Positions 21,306 through 34,540 of a stretch of 64,000 nucleotides of DNA are shown piece after piece. Below the pieces are notes generated by a model. It made no database searches and had not been told where the DNA came from. It was given only the letters and a program-made list of their open reading frames with translations. The translations under genes and the position numbers were made by a program. Positions within the stretch are counted from its first letter, which is position 1, and each line of letters starts with the position of its first letter. This DNA is from Helopsaltes ochotensis (lineage: Eukaryota; Chordata; Aves; Passeriformes; Locustellidae), in NCBI GenBank assembly GCA_013400155.1, contig VXBM01000001.1:5337504-5401503 (forward strand). The letters are read 5' to 3'.

Positions 21306-24300
21306 CAGAGTCTCCCACATTTTCAGCTGATATTGCAGAATTTACTGTTATTGAGTATAGAGGTGCCTGATTTGCTGGAGAGCATTGCAGGGGTAAGAGG
21401 CTCCTTCCCAACACAGTGATGCCAAATTATGATGTCATTTTTATTTATCTAAGTAGTTCTATTTATAATAACCTTTCAGGTGACCCAATTGTATACTTGG
21501 TAAAGCATGTCTAAAGAAGATTAGTTTCTATCTTTCAGAGTATGAAGTAGTGTACTATATAAATATTGCAGCTTAGCTACTGTCTATTTGGAATGTCAGT
21601 TAGGATCAGGTAGTGTTTATGTGCTTCTGAGATTTAGCAGTTTTTATTCAGGATTTCTCAAATTTGCATCAAGCTGAAACTTGGCATGTAAGCTGTCAGC
21701 ACAGATGCTAGTTTTATTCCAAAAATAGAGGAAGTTGAAGCTTTTAAAGGTGTCAAGTGGCTTATTTATGCAGTGGTTTCATATCCTTTAGTTTTCTGTC
21801 TCTTTCAACTATACAGAAGCTTACTCTGTAACCTTCCTCCAGCATTACTCCATTCTCCAGCATTACAGTCCTGAGCAGTGAGGAATAAGGAGGTAAGTGA
21901 TCACACTAGAGTGATAATCCAAGGATGGCGTGCCCTGGAAACAGGTGTAAATAATGGTAATTTTTGGTGAAACAGAACTACCTTCATGGACCCACCATAA
22001 AAAAAAAGTAATTGCAAAAACATCTGAAATGATACCCAGAATGCTAACATATTGCTTGATAGCACAGTGAAAGGACAGGCAAATTCCCCAGCACTGTGAA
22101 GATTTCCTAACACTCCCATTTAGACAAGGAAGGACCTTCTTTCAGAGATCACTGAAACCTCCTCCTCCAGGAATCATTGCAGGCTACAACTCTACCTCCA
22201 CCATAGTATTTATTGACCATGTGTATTAAAGTCGAAGGCATAATGACTCAGAAAACTTGTAGTAGTATGGATCACTTATGTTCAGTGATCCACAGTACAG
22301 TTTGAGAGGTAACAAACTGCCCCTCATAGAATAAATCAACTCAATTATATATATAACTGCAAGTGGACCCCTTTACTCTATTTTGTGCAGCTAATGAAAT
22401 GTCCTCTGCCATAAATGAAGCTTTGGTAGATTAGAAAACAAAACTAGGAGATTGTAAAGCACAGGAGCTTCCTTGCAGAGTGTCCTGCCAACAGATGCAG
22501 GAGAGGGCAAGTCAATGTAAACATGACAAACACCCTGTCCTCTTTCCTTTTTAAGAACCCTAAAGACAGGATGGGGAAGGTAAAGCCAGAGATCTGTCTG
22601 CACTCAGGTTTCATTTGAAACAAGTGGAGGCAATATCCAATTATTTGCAATCATGTTGATATATAAATAAATGATATGTAGATTTTTGTTAATTTTGTCC
22701 ATTTTAAGAATACTTACTGATTGCAAGGACTGTGATCAGGTTTCAACTGAACTTAGTCATTTAACACAACCTTCAAATTCATAGCTGTATTTTTTTCCAG
22801 TGAGCAGTTTACTCTTTGTAAAAGCACTTGTGCCAGTACAAGTTAATGTGCATGACTTCTTTATTCTACTCTTCTTGGGGAGGCATCCCCCATCTGTTTT
22901 AAAAACAGAGAAGTTGTCACAATGGTTGCAGAAAAATGTTTTTAAGTTTAGACCCTTTCATTCTACTGAATCAAACTAGACCCAAATATGAATAAAAACC
23001 AGTCACAATATTATAAACTTGAAGCATTTGCTCATAAGTAATACATATTCAGTGCTCAATAATTTTATATTCTCTGCGGAATGGTAGAATTTCAACACTC
23101 ACTGGCCAAACCTCTTTTTGGAGGTCTTCAGCAGTAATTTCTCTTCTAAAATCTACTCCATAAAATGTTCAGCTATTAAAATAGTAGACAAGACCATATC
23201 AAGCTCTATTTAGTGGCTAAGATTTGCACACCTACAATACTCATGACATGCAAACATTTTAGTCTTTCCTGTCAGAATGAAGCAATGTGAAAAACCTGAG
23301 CTAATTGATTTGGGTTTTAGACAGCTGTTGGATGAGAATTAATTTCTGGTCAGGATTTGAAATCATGCCAACAGGACCTTACTCTTAAACAGATGCGCCA
23401 GAATTCTGTTAGGAAGGTCACATATCTCATGTCATTATTTGATGGGTACCTGATCAGAAGTCTCTTCCCTTCCTGCTACAGCTGTCCTGGTGAAATAGCA
23501 AACATGTTTTCTAGTCATTGTGTGCTCTGTGAATAATTTTTCTAAAAGGTTATTTACAGAAAAGTCAGGTTCCATTTTCTTAACTCTAAAAACATGGAGG
23601 TTAAACAAAATCTTGTTTGTTAAAAATCCTATAACTCTCAGTGTGGTACAATTCTGAATTTTTTTAATAATTTCAAAATGTTAAATAATTTTACAGATAA
23701 AAAATTTTAAAGCCCCATACTCACAAAGGATTCTTCTTTATCCATCCTTTGGTTTTGAAAATAAATATATAAAAATTCAGAGATTGTATTTTTCCCTAGT
23801 GAGCATAAAAATGAGACAGCCCAGAAATATACAGGCAGAAGACTGCATGGAATGCACCTTGTCTAGATGCTTTTTGTGTCTCTTAAGCCTCCATGAGCAC
23901 CAGGTCTCATTGCAATGTTTCCCCTCAGGAAACATCATCGTTTATGCCAGAGATTTCATCTATACCTGTCTTCAAGTAAGACTACAAGGTGGATATTTTT
24001 GGTATGTTGCTCATGCTATTGATAGTCAGCAGTGCTTGTAGTTTCATGAATGCTTTCAGTGCTGGTGTGTTCAGTTCTGTTTTTGCAAGAAAGAATCTGT
24101 CCACCCTCTCCCACCCTACAGCTACCTGCTGTCATCCTACCTTCCGCTGTGTTTGCAGGAGCATTTTGTATGGTCATGTGGAGCTCTGGTTGTGCTTAAG
24201 CCAGGGGAAAGCTCAGAAAGGTTGGTACATCATCTCTGAAAAGATGTGAGGGCCAGGAGCACAGTCTGGGCTCAGCAGTGGCTCAGTGCAGTACCTGAAG

Positions 24301-27300
24301 GTCAGGCACCATCTCCAAGGCTGGACCTCATGACACTGATGTAGTTGTTGTGCAAGAAAGGGTGACTAAAGCAGCCCTTGGGAGAGACTCAAACAGGGCA
24401 CACCTGGGATCCCGAGCCCAAGTTCACTTCTGGTGCCTGTCTGCCTACAGTTGCACAGAAGGGGAACGTGCACGTAGTTATATTTTGCAAGAACTGCCAA
24501 AAAAAGGTACAGTGAATATTTTTTGCTTGTGATGTGATTTGACACATGACATGCCACAGCAACCTTCCAGGGCACAGAATGTGATCCCACTATGTATCTG
24601 ATATAATTAAGGATGTATGACTTAAGTACCAGCTCATGGCTGTGGCCTGAAGTGATACCATTGGATTGAGATACAACATTGTGGTTTTGCTTTCCATCTA
24701 GGGAATTGTAATATGGGCTAAAAATACTGTCTGGCATGTGGAAATGCAGAGTGTTATCTCATGCAGAGTGGGACATGGAATGTTGATCCCAGTAGAAGTC
24801 ACCACAGAAGAGGGAAAATGGACATTTTAAGGAAGCCTTCTTGTGTTGCCAGCAAGATAAGCTGGGGCTGGGTTGATATTCTTTATCCCTCTCTCCACTC
24901 TGTCCCTTGCAGGATGAGGACTGATCTGTTTAGAAGTGAGTCATAGCTAAATAAAACATGCATAGGTAATCATTCGTGCCATAATTAGGCATCCATTTTC
25001 CATCACACATTGTATCTATGTAGCTACTGGAGATGTTGTTTTCTTCCCTGTGTTTTTTCATGGGAAGATGCATTTATTTTTAAACTGTATTTAAAAATCT
25101 CTAGGGAAACACGGAGGGGATACTTGACCGGAAAGGACCTCATCCTCTCTCCAAAGCCACTCTGTGCCCAGGCTCTACTATCCCAACTCTGGGTGGCACA
25201 CCATGACTGTGGTTTAAGAGAGCTTCCTGAAGAGAAGACTTGTTCTGACAATCTTTTTAGAAAAAGTATCCAAGATCCTGTATGAAATTATGGTTACGAT
25301 AGCAGCATCTGCTGAATTATTTAAATTGATACCTTCAGGTTCTATAATCATAGAATCAGAAAGGGGGGGAGCAGAGAAACCTATACACTAAGTTACTTCT
25401 GAAGGGCAATAAGATAATAAACAAAATGTTCTGGATAAATAACAAATTAAGCAAAGTGATTGAATTTCAGCTTTAGAGGGCTGTAGAGGCAAGTCCTGCC
25501 CATTTTACCCATGTGAGTTGTTTCATTAACAACAATCTGCTTCTTAGTAAATTGCCAGTTGTAATAAAAACAAATAACTTGTTCTTTTATTTCTCCGCTG
25601 CTATGCATTTTAGTAAGTCCAGAGATACTCATTAAAACTGGTGCTTTTATACTCACATGTTGTAAAACACTCTTGCACTACTGTTAAACCACTCCATCTC
25701 CCTTTTCTGTCTGAGCATCAATATAGCCACAGAAGAGGCAGAGGAAAATAAAAATCTCGGGAACAGGTGCAAGAGCAGGATGATGCAACTGTCTGCTCAC
25801 TCTGCCCACAGGAGCAATGTGGCACCTCAGGCTGTGAGCAGAGATCCAGAAAGTGGCACTGGGTGAATTCCATGCCAAAATGTTGACAACATCTGATATG
25901 TGCAAGAGGGCCACTGAGTGCACAGAACTGCGTGTCCAGCGGAACATAACACCATGCAAACACCATTGGGGTTAGATTTGCACACAGTAATCATTTATTT
26001 GCTATAAAATCAGATGTGCCTTATCATTGCATCTAAAAGGTGCACTCCCAAAATTAACAATCCAAAACCTGTATATAGGTAAAGGTTTCATCACCTTTAT
26101 AATTAATTTTAAAAAGTTGTTCTCCATTTTCTTATGCTGTAAGTACCAATTTTAATAAAGTGCTAGTGACATCTATGTTAGGGTTTTAAAATATTTTTTA
26201 CTTTGCCACATTTTTATGTTTATAATGACTGTATACTATGAGGAAAAAGGGGTGACAGAGCACCAAGTTTACTTTAAAAGCATTGTTTGTCTTTCATATT
26301 TTTCATGAAGTACTTATGGCTATTCAGGAGAATTATGATGTTTAATATGCAGGTGTACAATACTTAGTTTGCAAAAACAAGTTGGCAGACATTTGCATGG
26401 AGCTGTTGGTAACATCTCTTTCCTGAGCAATGGTAAATTTAGGAATCTGTTGGCAGTTCTTTATTCTGCCCATGGGAAGTGACACCTCAAAAGATTCACT
26501 TTGTGCCCATTCTTCTCAGGAGCTTTACTGAGAGTGCAACTGACTCAGGACTGCAACAACTCTGGAGGGAGAGATTTCACTCTATTGCCCCTTGCCCTGT
26601 GAATAGGGAAAACTGAGGTAAAATAATATGAATTTGGATTTTAGTCCACACTTCCAAGAGTTACACTTCAGAAGCTAGTGGAGTTCTGTATAGACATTAT
26701 TCATCCTGTTTCTGAAGCCCTTGAATGCTCAGTGTTGTTCAGAACTGGAATAGAAAGACAGGCCCAAAGACGGCTGGCAATCTGTTTATGATACAAGAGA
26801 TCAATGAGTGCTAATAGATGGAAACAGGGAAAGAACTCTGTTAGGGGCTGCTCAGCCTTTTGAAGAATTTGTATAAAGGGAAGGTGAGAGAGGGCAAAAA
26901 CATACTGTTTTCTAGAAAAAAAATTATTTCCAAATAGAAGGTCTGCTCAGTGTCTTTTTCCAGTCTATCTGAAGATTCATCCTAACACTGATGGGTAACT
27001 AGTGAGTTTGATGTATTTCCTTTTACACTTTGAGCATTTTTGATGAATGATTGTGGAACACTGTTGGATGGCTACAAAGTTGAGATCTCTGGGTTAAGGA
27101 GATCTTAACCTTAGGGATCTGTCCTATGGTCAAACTGCTCCCACCAGCGTTCAGCATTGCAGGATGCTCTGCAGACAGAAATCCAGCACCTCTGGCTCTC
27201 GTGTAGATTTATCAAGAAAGACCAGGATGCTGCCAGTGTCCACAGGTCATGGCAAACACATTTCAAGTGGAAAAAAAAAATCACTTGACTCTTTGTATTG

Positions 27301-30300
27301 CACCAAGGATAACACAGTCCCAACCCAAACAAGTAAGAATTATTAATGGTAACAGATAGCTGGAAACACAGGTCAAGGACAGAAGATGTCCCTGCCTCAG
27401 TAGTTTTCCATTTGCTCATGATGCAAAGTGACCACCTGACTGTTCTCCTGGCTTCTTGTAGCCTTGTGGGCAAAGCACTGTGATGAAGTCAGGGCCCATG
27501 TGAGCCCAGCTCACGTGGTAAGTCAGACTCCAGGCTCCTAGTCTGTGGGTGAAACTCCTCTGATGGCATTTCCTTTAAAGCTGTAGTACTATGCTCTTTA
27601 TTCTCTGCTGCATAAGCTTGGGCCCATTTCATTAAAGGCATCCTGCTTAAAACTGGTTGGATTAGTGGACTTTCTGCCTAAAGGTGATTGAAAAAAGAGA
27701 GATCTGGGTGATAGGAAATGAAGCCAAACTATATGTGGTGTTTTTATCCTTGTTATCCTTTTTGAAGTAGAACTAAATGTATGTGATTTAATTTAAAATG
27801 AAATATATATATAAAATGTTTCCTTTTAGTAAGAAGAAATGCTGAAAATCTTTTTACTACCAAGCAGATGTGGATGACATTGGCTGGCAACACAGTACTA
27901 AAATGGGAAATTTTTCAAACATTGCCACAGTACATGCTTTTTTTTTCTGTTGAGACTTCACTACTATAATGCCAGCCAACTGAGAAGAATTTCCTGTGTT
28001 TTGGATGGTAATAAATCTTCCACAAAATGTAAACCAACACCTTGGGCAGTTTTTCTGGTTGATACTACTCTGGATCCCACATTACAAATTGCTGAAACAG
28101 GAGAAGGGGCTTAGGTACACATTTCAAACATTTCCTTCCTAGTTTTGGTTAACATCATGTGACTTCATGAATGAAATAGCAAAGGATTCATCAATAATAG
28201 TGGTAAACTACAGTTCAGGCTTTGAGTTAAAAAAGAAGACAAAACCAAAACAACTTTTCCATCCCTGCTCCCCCTCCTTATTCCTATCTAACAGTTCAAC
28301 AGACTTTGTGTGAAGTCTTGGAATAATTTCTCTTTTCAATGCTTCTAATTTAAATGACTTACTAGAAATGAATATTTCATGATGTTACAGGACTCTCCAA
28401 AGCTTCATCTCTTTAGTGCTAATTATTTCAACAGGACCTATATGAAAGGCAAAGGCCACTTTTCTGTATTGTCTGCATTAATGCTATAAAACTATCTTCA
28501 TTTGACAGTAAAAATTATCATTTCTGTATTTCCTCATTTTTACTTTTTAGTGTCTCCCACAGAAGGCAACACAGTTTGAAGTGTCATGGGGTTAACCCTG
28601 CTGTAAACCAATTATGTCCTCATTAGAAAAAAAGATGCAAGACCACTGACATTTAATCCTTAGTTTTCTTTCTCTTCAAGCCAAACCTACCTTCAATATC
28701 CATACTGGAAATTCTCACAGGAGTATCCCTAAACAAAGTACTGTTTAGTCCAGGTCAGTTTGACATAGTATCCGTTGCCTGAGCAAGGAAGCAAGGTCTA
28801 CTTAGGCACCTACATGTTTGGAGCTAAGAAGGTTTCCACTTTGGAGCAAGTAGTTTCCACTACATCTCACCTCTCTTGTAGAAAAAAACCCAAACCAACA
28901 AACCCAAAATAAATCAACCTTTCATCTGCATTCCTTTCGCATTCTGATGGGCACAATCAAAATAAGATAACCTCCAAAACCACAAACTTATGTCACTTGA
29001 TCATGGAAGGACATGAAGTAGAGCTTACATGCAGTATGAAGCTGAAAAATCTTTTCCATGTACTTTAGCCAAGGTCAGGACAACTGTGTGTAGAATCTGT
29101 TGCCTGGGGAGTCAGCATTTCAGATGTGCTTTCAGAAGCTCTTACCACAGTTCTTTCATGCAACATCCACACTGAGGAAAACAACCTGCAAGTCCAGGCT
29201 CTTCACCCTTTGAAGTTCCCTCCTGTTCCTTTACTCATACTCAACCTTCAGCAGCCCATCTCTCATAAGGTGCAATTTGCAATGGGAGTCTTCCTCTGTT
29301 CTGGCTTCTGCCTGACTTGTGAAGTCTGGCTGAGCATCCAGGTGGACCCTCACACTGACAACTTGGATAACAAAAGCCACCAGGAACGGACCCTGAGAGA
29401 TCAGCACGGGGGCTCATGGTGGCTTCTGCCTGCCCCTCGCTGGTGAAACCCCCCAGGTGAGGGCACTGAGAGCTGTTCTGTGATGCCAGAGCAGCATAAA
29501 GCAAGAACAGTGCAGCCAAAGAGAGTGAATGCTTTGAACATGGGGCAATAATTTCTCCAGCGTACTCTGTGTCACTGAGCAGCCAAAAAATGGGGAAACA
29601 CCTCAAAATAGGAAAGAACCAAAGTCTCAGACTTCCACTTCTCATCCTCCAACTTCTGAACTGAATGACCTAGAAAATTTGACTTTCTAAAATTGGTATT
29701 CACAAGTTTGGCACTTCACTGCTCTAAATACTCCAGGCAGCTTTTCCCTCAATACCTCCATATGGCCTTTTGTCACCCACACTAAGTTTTCTGATGGAGA
29801 GCTAGGTGGCTTTGCATGCTCTTGCCCATTCCCACAGCCATTCTCCTGAGTACCCAGCATCCTTGTTCAGATGCATGAATCTAACAATGCAATTCCCGTT
29901 TAAGGAAGTGTGGATTTCTGTAAAGATGGAGTTATTATCACAAAAGAACCTGATGTTTGTTTTAAGACCCTATAGGTTTTGATAAGTTTATTAGTTTTAG
30001 ATGTGGATCTTAACTAACTTCCATTCTTTGGGTATTACACAACTTTGACCTCTTAAACATTTAATAAACATGATGAAACATTAAACTACATGAAATTAAA
30101 TGTTGTGGAATTAGCTCTGCATTTGAATTTATCTTTTATTGTATCATTTAACAACCAAAAGGATAAACTTGTAAAGTGGTTCTTTTGGAACAGCTGAACA
30201 AGTAAGATGATTTGGAGACACATGGTGTAAGTAGGATGAAGTCTTATAAAGAAAAATCCTTCATGACATTGTAGCTGAATTAAGCCAAGGCATAATAATT

Positions 30301-33300
30301 TCCATTTGTCCAGACAAGCTACTGGCACATTTCTGCAACAGAACTGCAGATGGTGATTGGGTTACAAACCTAATGTTTTTATGAATGAATGATCCTGGCA
30401 TGTGCAGGTGATCTTTAAATGCCAAGGATTGCGTCTGTCTTTTGCATCACAAAGCATCTGCAACAGTCCTACAGCATTCAACAACACTGTTCATCATCAA
30501 GAGCCAGATTTTGATATTTGTGTTCACAGCTATTTAGCTTTTACCCTAGATTCCCTTCCCAATTTTTCCTTCATTTTATCCTGCTTCTGTTGGGCTTGTA
30601 ACCATATAAATTAAGTGAACAATTGTATTTCTGTCAGGCTAGTTGCCCTGTTGGAACTGCCAGAATCTCACTGGGCTGGTAAATCACAGTTTGGTAGCTG
30701 CTGCCAGACATAACAAGGACATCCACTGGTGTCCAGGAAGCTGCTATTTGGGAAGCAAGACACTGCTCAGAGGGAATATGGGTACCTCACAGTTGATCTG
30801 CTTGCTAGGAATATAAAAGTAAGGGGAGCAAAACCAGGCAGAAATATTAAAAAGCCCTCTTTTATGGTTTAATACTTGTTTTGGGATTGCAAAATACAGG
30901 AAAAAAGGGAACATAAATATGTTAATCCAACAAAAACTAGATCAGTGAAAAAGGTTCCGCACATAAAAACTGAAGCACAATGATAAAAAAGTATATATTC
31001 CAGCAAAAACTCCATCACTATTTACTTCTCTCTATTAATACAATCATAGCTTAGTCTAAATCCAACATAAAACTGAACTGGAAATGTGAATAGTCTGTTT
31101 TGTAACTGTTAAAAACAATGTGATGCTAAGTTTACCATAGGTTTTGTCAGCAAGTCCTTGCTTCTTTAAAATCCTATGTGCAGGCTTTCTACTCTTTTAG
31201 AGTGGGGACTTCAAAAAGTCATTAATTTGGCTTAGTTTCCCTGGGAATTGTGCAATCTGGATAATATGGAGAGCAGCATTTGAAAGACATTGTTTGCAAG
31301 GTTGTGCTGGGTGACAGCAGCATTTCCATCTGGCAAATGACTGAAATGTGTGCTCAATGTGGGAAAGACTGGAATAAAAGAGGAAAATAAGGTGATATTG
31401 GCCTTGCCTGGAATGTGGCAGTTTTTGGGCAGGCTCAGAGCATACCAATATTGTACAATAACAGAAAATGCAGAAATAATTCTTACTTTGTCTGCAAACA
31501 AGTTTCACTAATTTTTCTTTAATCAGATTTGTAACTAAAATATTCCTTGCTTTAGTGCAACTGAAATAAAGACTATTCTAAAAGCATGACCAACTGATAA
31601 GACATGAATAGAATTACTTCCATGTGTATGAGATTAATATAAATGGGACTTCTTTCAAAAAAGCACACTGTAAACAATTACATGATCCGGTTTATTGACT
31701 GAGATTGGCTGGATTACAGTTTGAAAATAAGATACACATGTTGCCAATACCACACTTCACTATAGTTAGGCCTTTGAAAGACATACATCATGTGTGTTTT
31801 CCTGTGGAAATTGTAGCTTTTTTAGCTTGCCTTACTGGAAGATTTTGAGATCTTTTCAAAGTGTATATACAAGCCTGATTTCTGAATCCGTGTTCAGACA
31901 TGAGAGGGCAGATCCAGATTCCTCAGTTACATGGTCTGAGGTGGAAGTTAGGAAGATCTTCCAGCCAGCTGGGATATACCACAAAGGGGGACTAGGTGTA
32001 AAAATTTCAGTGCCTGCTGTGTTTGCCTATAGCCTGGGTCACTCAGGGTATGAGACCAAGGGAGGCATTGCCTGGTTCAACTGTGTCAATGTTCTGCTTT
32101 ATTAGGGTTAATTTACATTGCAGGATTGTTGTTCTCATGTCCTGGTTTGTAAAATGTGGCAAAACAGACCTTCCCTACTTTGTATAGATGTTATTAAGGG
32201 ACTTAAACTGCTAGACTCTTAGGTAATACTTGCCAAAGAAAGATAGATTATATTTTGGTTGTTTTTTTAGTGTAGCTTTGAAAGAAAAAGCATCTCTGCT
32301 TGATAAAAATAAAGATAGAAACCTTTTTAACAACAGCAGCCTGGCATTCAAGGCACTCATGGCATGTCCAGGTCAAGTTCTTGTTCCCTATCAGGTTGAG
32401 TCCTTGTTTTGCTCTGGCTTTGCTGCCTGGCTGGTGCATAAGCCGTAAGCACTAGGCTGCTGGCCATTCTGGAGCAAGTCTCTCTCCGTGAGAGCTTCTC
32501 TGACACAGCACAAAAGATGATTTAAGCACTCCACATGTTTTGAGAAAGCTCTGTGCTGGGATGCACTGGTTACAGTGGAGACAGTCAAGTTCTTAACCAG
32601 AGCACCATACTCAGTCTAAATAAATGATGCACAGTTTGGACAGATGGCTGACAAAACCTGCCAGGGGCATTTCAAAGATAATATTCATCTGCTGTTCCAC
32701 TTCTCCACGTTAAGGAAATGCATGTTAATGTTAGCCCTGGCACTAATCCAATACTGGGCTCTGACAGTAGAAGGACATACACAGAAAGTAGGAAGATGCC
32801 TTCAGAGATTAGAGATGAATCTTTGCTCTCACAATACAAGAACTTTGTGCAACAGCTGTAGGAAAAAGAAGAGAAAACCCAGGCCCAAAATCTCTGCTTC
32901 AAGCCCATTATAATTTCCAACATGTCCAAGAAATGATGACAAAGTATTTTGCAAACATTATTACACTTGGGTGCTGTTAGTCCCATTCTGGCATAGATAA
33001 CACACAGGCCTGAAAAAGACAGACCTAACCTATCCTTCCTGTCATGCAGCCTAGAAAGCAATGAAGTATTGCAATATATATTAGCAACAGCACAAAGTAA
33101 TCTCCTTATCTAATTGACACTAGTATTAGTAGTTCACAGTAATATGACTTAGAAATATGTGAACTTGAAATGTCAAGTGTAGCAGATAAAGGAACCCTGG
33201 CCTCAGCTAAGATTCTCAGACAGCAACTCTCCAGGTACAGAAGTGCCACAGTTCAAGCATTATTTACTTCAACCAAAACTTAGCACCTTTACTGTATGAA

Positions 33301-34180
33301 GGATTCCCCCAGTAAAAGAGTTATGTCAGTCCTGTCCTTCGTTCCAGCACGTCAGAGACAAAGATGGCCAGGTGTTGGGTTAACTTCATGTACTGCACTT
33401 CAGGCTTCATTGAGGGTGTTGCAAGACCTCACTTTTCAAACAAAGCCTGGGATAAAATTACATCAGAAAGCCAAGTCTTCAGCTGCCTTGAGCAGGCCAG
33501 TAACATGGGAAACTTTTTTCCCTGTCTTACGTTACAGAAAACCTCAGATTATTTTTGGGCTGGGTGCTGATTCTAATGTCACTTTTAAAAACCATGAAAA
33601 AAAGAAGAGAGTTAAAATCAAGAACTGCATAAATCTTATTAGGAAAAGCTCTGCTTAAATTACATGAGATGAAAGTATGTTCTGAAAACACTCCAAAGGG
33701 TCTTTAAAATGCAGTAAGGGGAGAAAGATACCATCCAATTAGTCCTCTAGTCCTACCCACCAAGAAGACCACACTAAATAGGAAAATAATCAGTTAAGGA
33801 GGGATCAGAAGGCATGGGGCAACGGACTCAGCAAAGTCAGTATCCCCATCTCTCTTTCTATCTCTATGTCATTCTACAAGGTCAAAGATTGTTTTCTTGA
33901 AATTATAAAATGAAAGCCAGCCCTCCCCTGTTTTTTTAGATAGCATTGATCTTTCCATATGAGCTACCTGTTCAGAGAAGCAGAAAATTTCAGATGAATC
34001 CTTTTAATGGGCTCTCTTCTTTGTTTTTACTCTAAGGCCAAATAAATGGATAAGGCACTTATTTTTTTGGTAGAATGATAGAAGAATTTCTGCTCTGCCT
34101 CTGTGTTTGTGGCAACTAACTGGTGACAGCAATTAGAAATTACTGCCTTGTAAATTTTCCATTACCAGCCCAGTTCCTGT
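21306..34180. other. Intergenic, no recognised gene
   Basis: Nearly 13 kb of AT-rich DNA. Small ORFs on both strands lack motifs, codon bias or splice context. It contains a 9-bp hairpin at 22268-22292 and an AC-rich low-complexity stretch near 28885-28920. A possible CR1-tail word near 25346 is too short to call. Confidence 0.6.
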
Positions 34181-34540
34181 GTTGGAGGCAGGCGGAGGTG
34201 AGCAGAGCCTCAGTCAGTGGATTTCTGGTGTTGGCAGCCAGCAGTAGCACTATTGCTGCTATGCCTTTATCCCTGCCACAGACACGCTCTGGAGCAGAGA
34301 TCCACGGGCCTGGCAGCAGGCGGGGCGGCGAGCAGCTCCTACCACTGCAGCCCCAAAGGCTGACGTGGCTTTCATGTTCCCATCTTTGCTGCATGTCAAG
34401 CTAAGCCACAAGCCAGCTCAAGGCTTTATCAGCCACCTGCAGAGGATTAGGTGGACAACCCTGGACTAAGGTTTCACGGCCAGCCCAGGCAGCGGCTCGG
34501 GCAGGCGGGGAGCTGAAGCGCGGTGTCCCACGGCCCCAGC
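34180..34540. other. GC-rich patch with moderate CpG
   Basis: GGCGGGGCGGCGAGCAGC near 34320 and a CAGCGGCTCGGGCAGGCGGG stretch near 34490 raise CpG density above background. ORFs on both strands (34123-34404 plus, 34140-34394 minus) are likely compositional. It may be a regulatory islet or unannotated exon; nothing decides between them. Confidence 0.3.

Noticed and set aside
25346..25380. ATCATAGAATCAGAAAG resembling a CR1 tail
   Set aside because: Only about 12 bases match and the sequence on both sides shows no further CR1 similarity.
33296..33658. 120-codon plus-strand frame in intergenic DNA
   Set aside because: No domain, splice context or composition differs from background, and an overlapping frame in another phase is also open.
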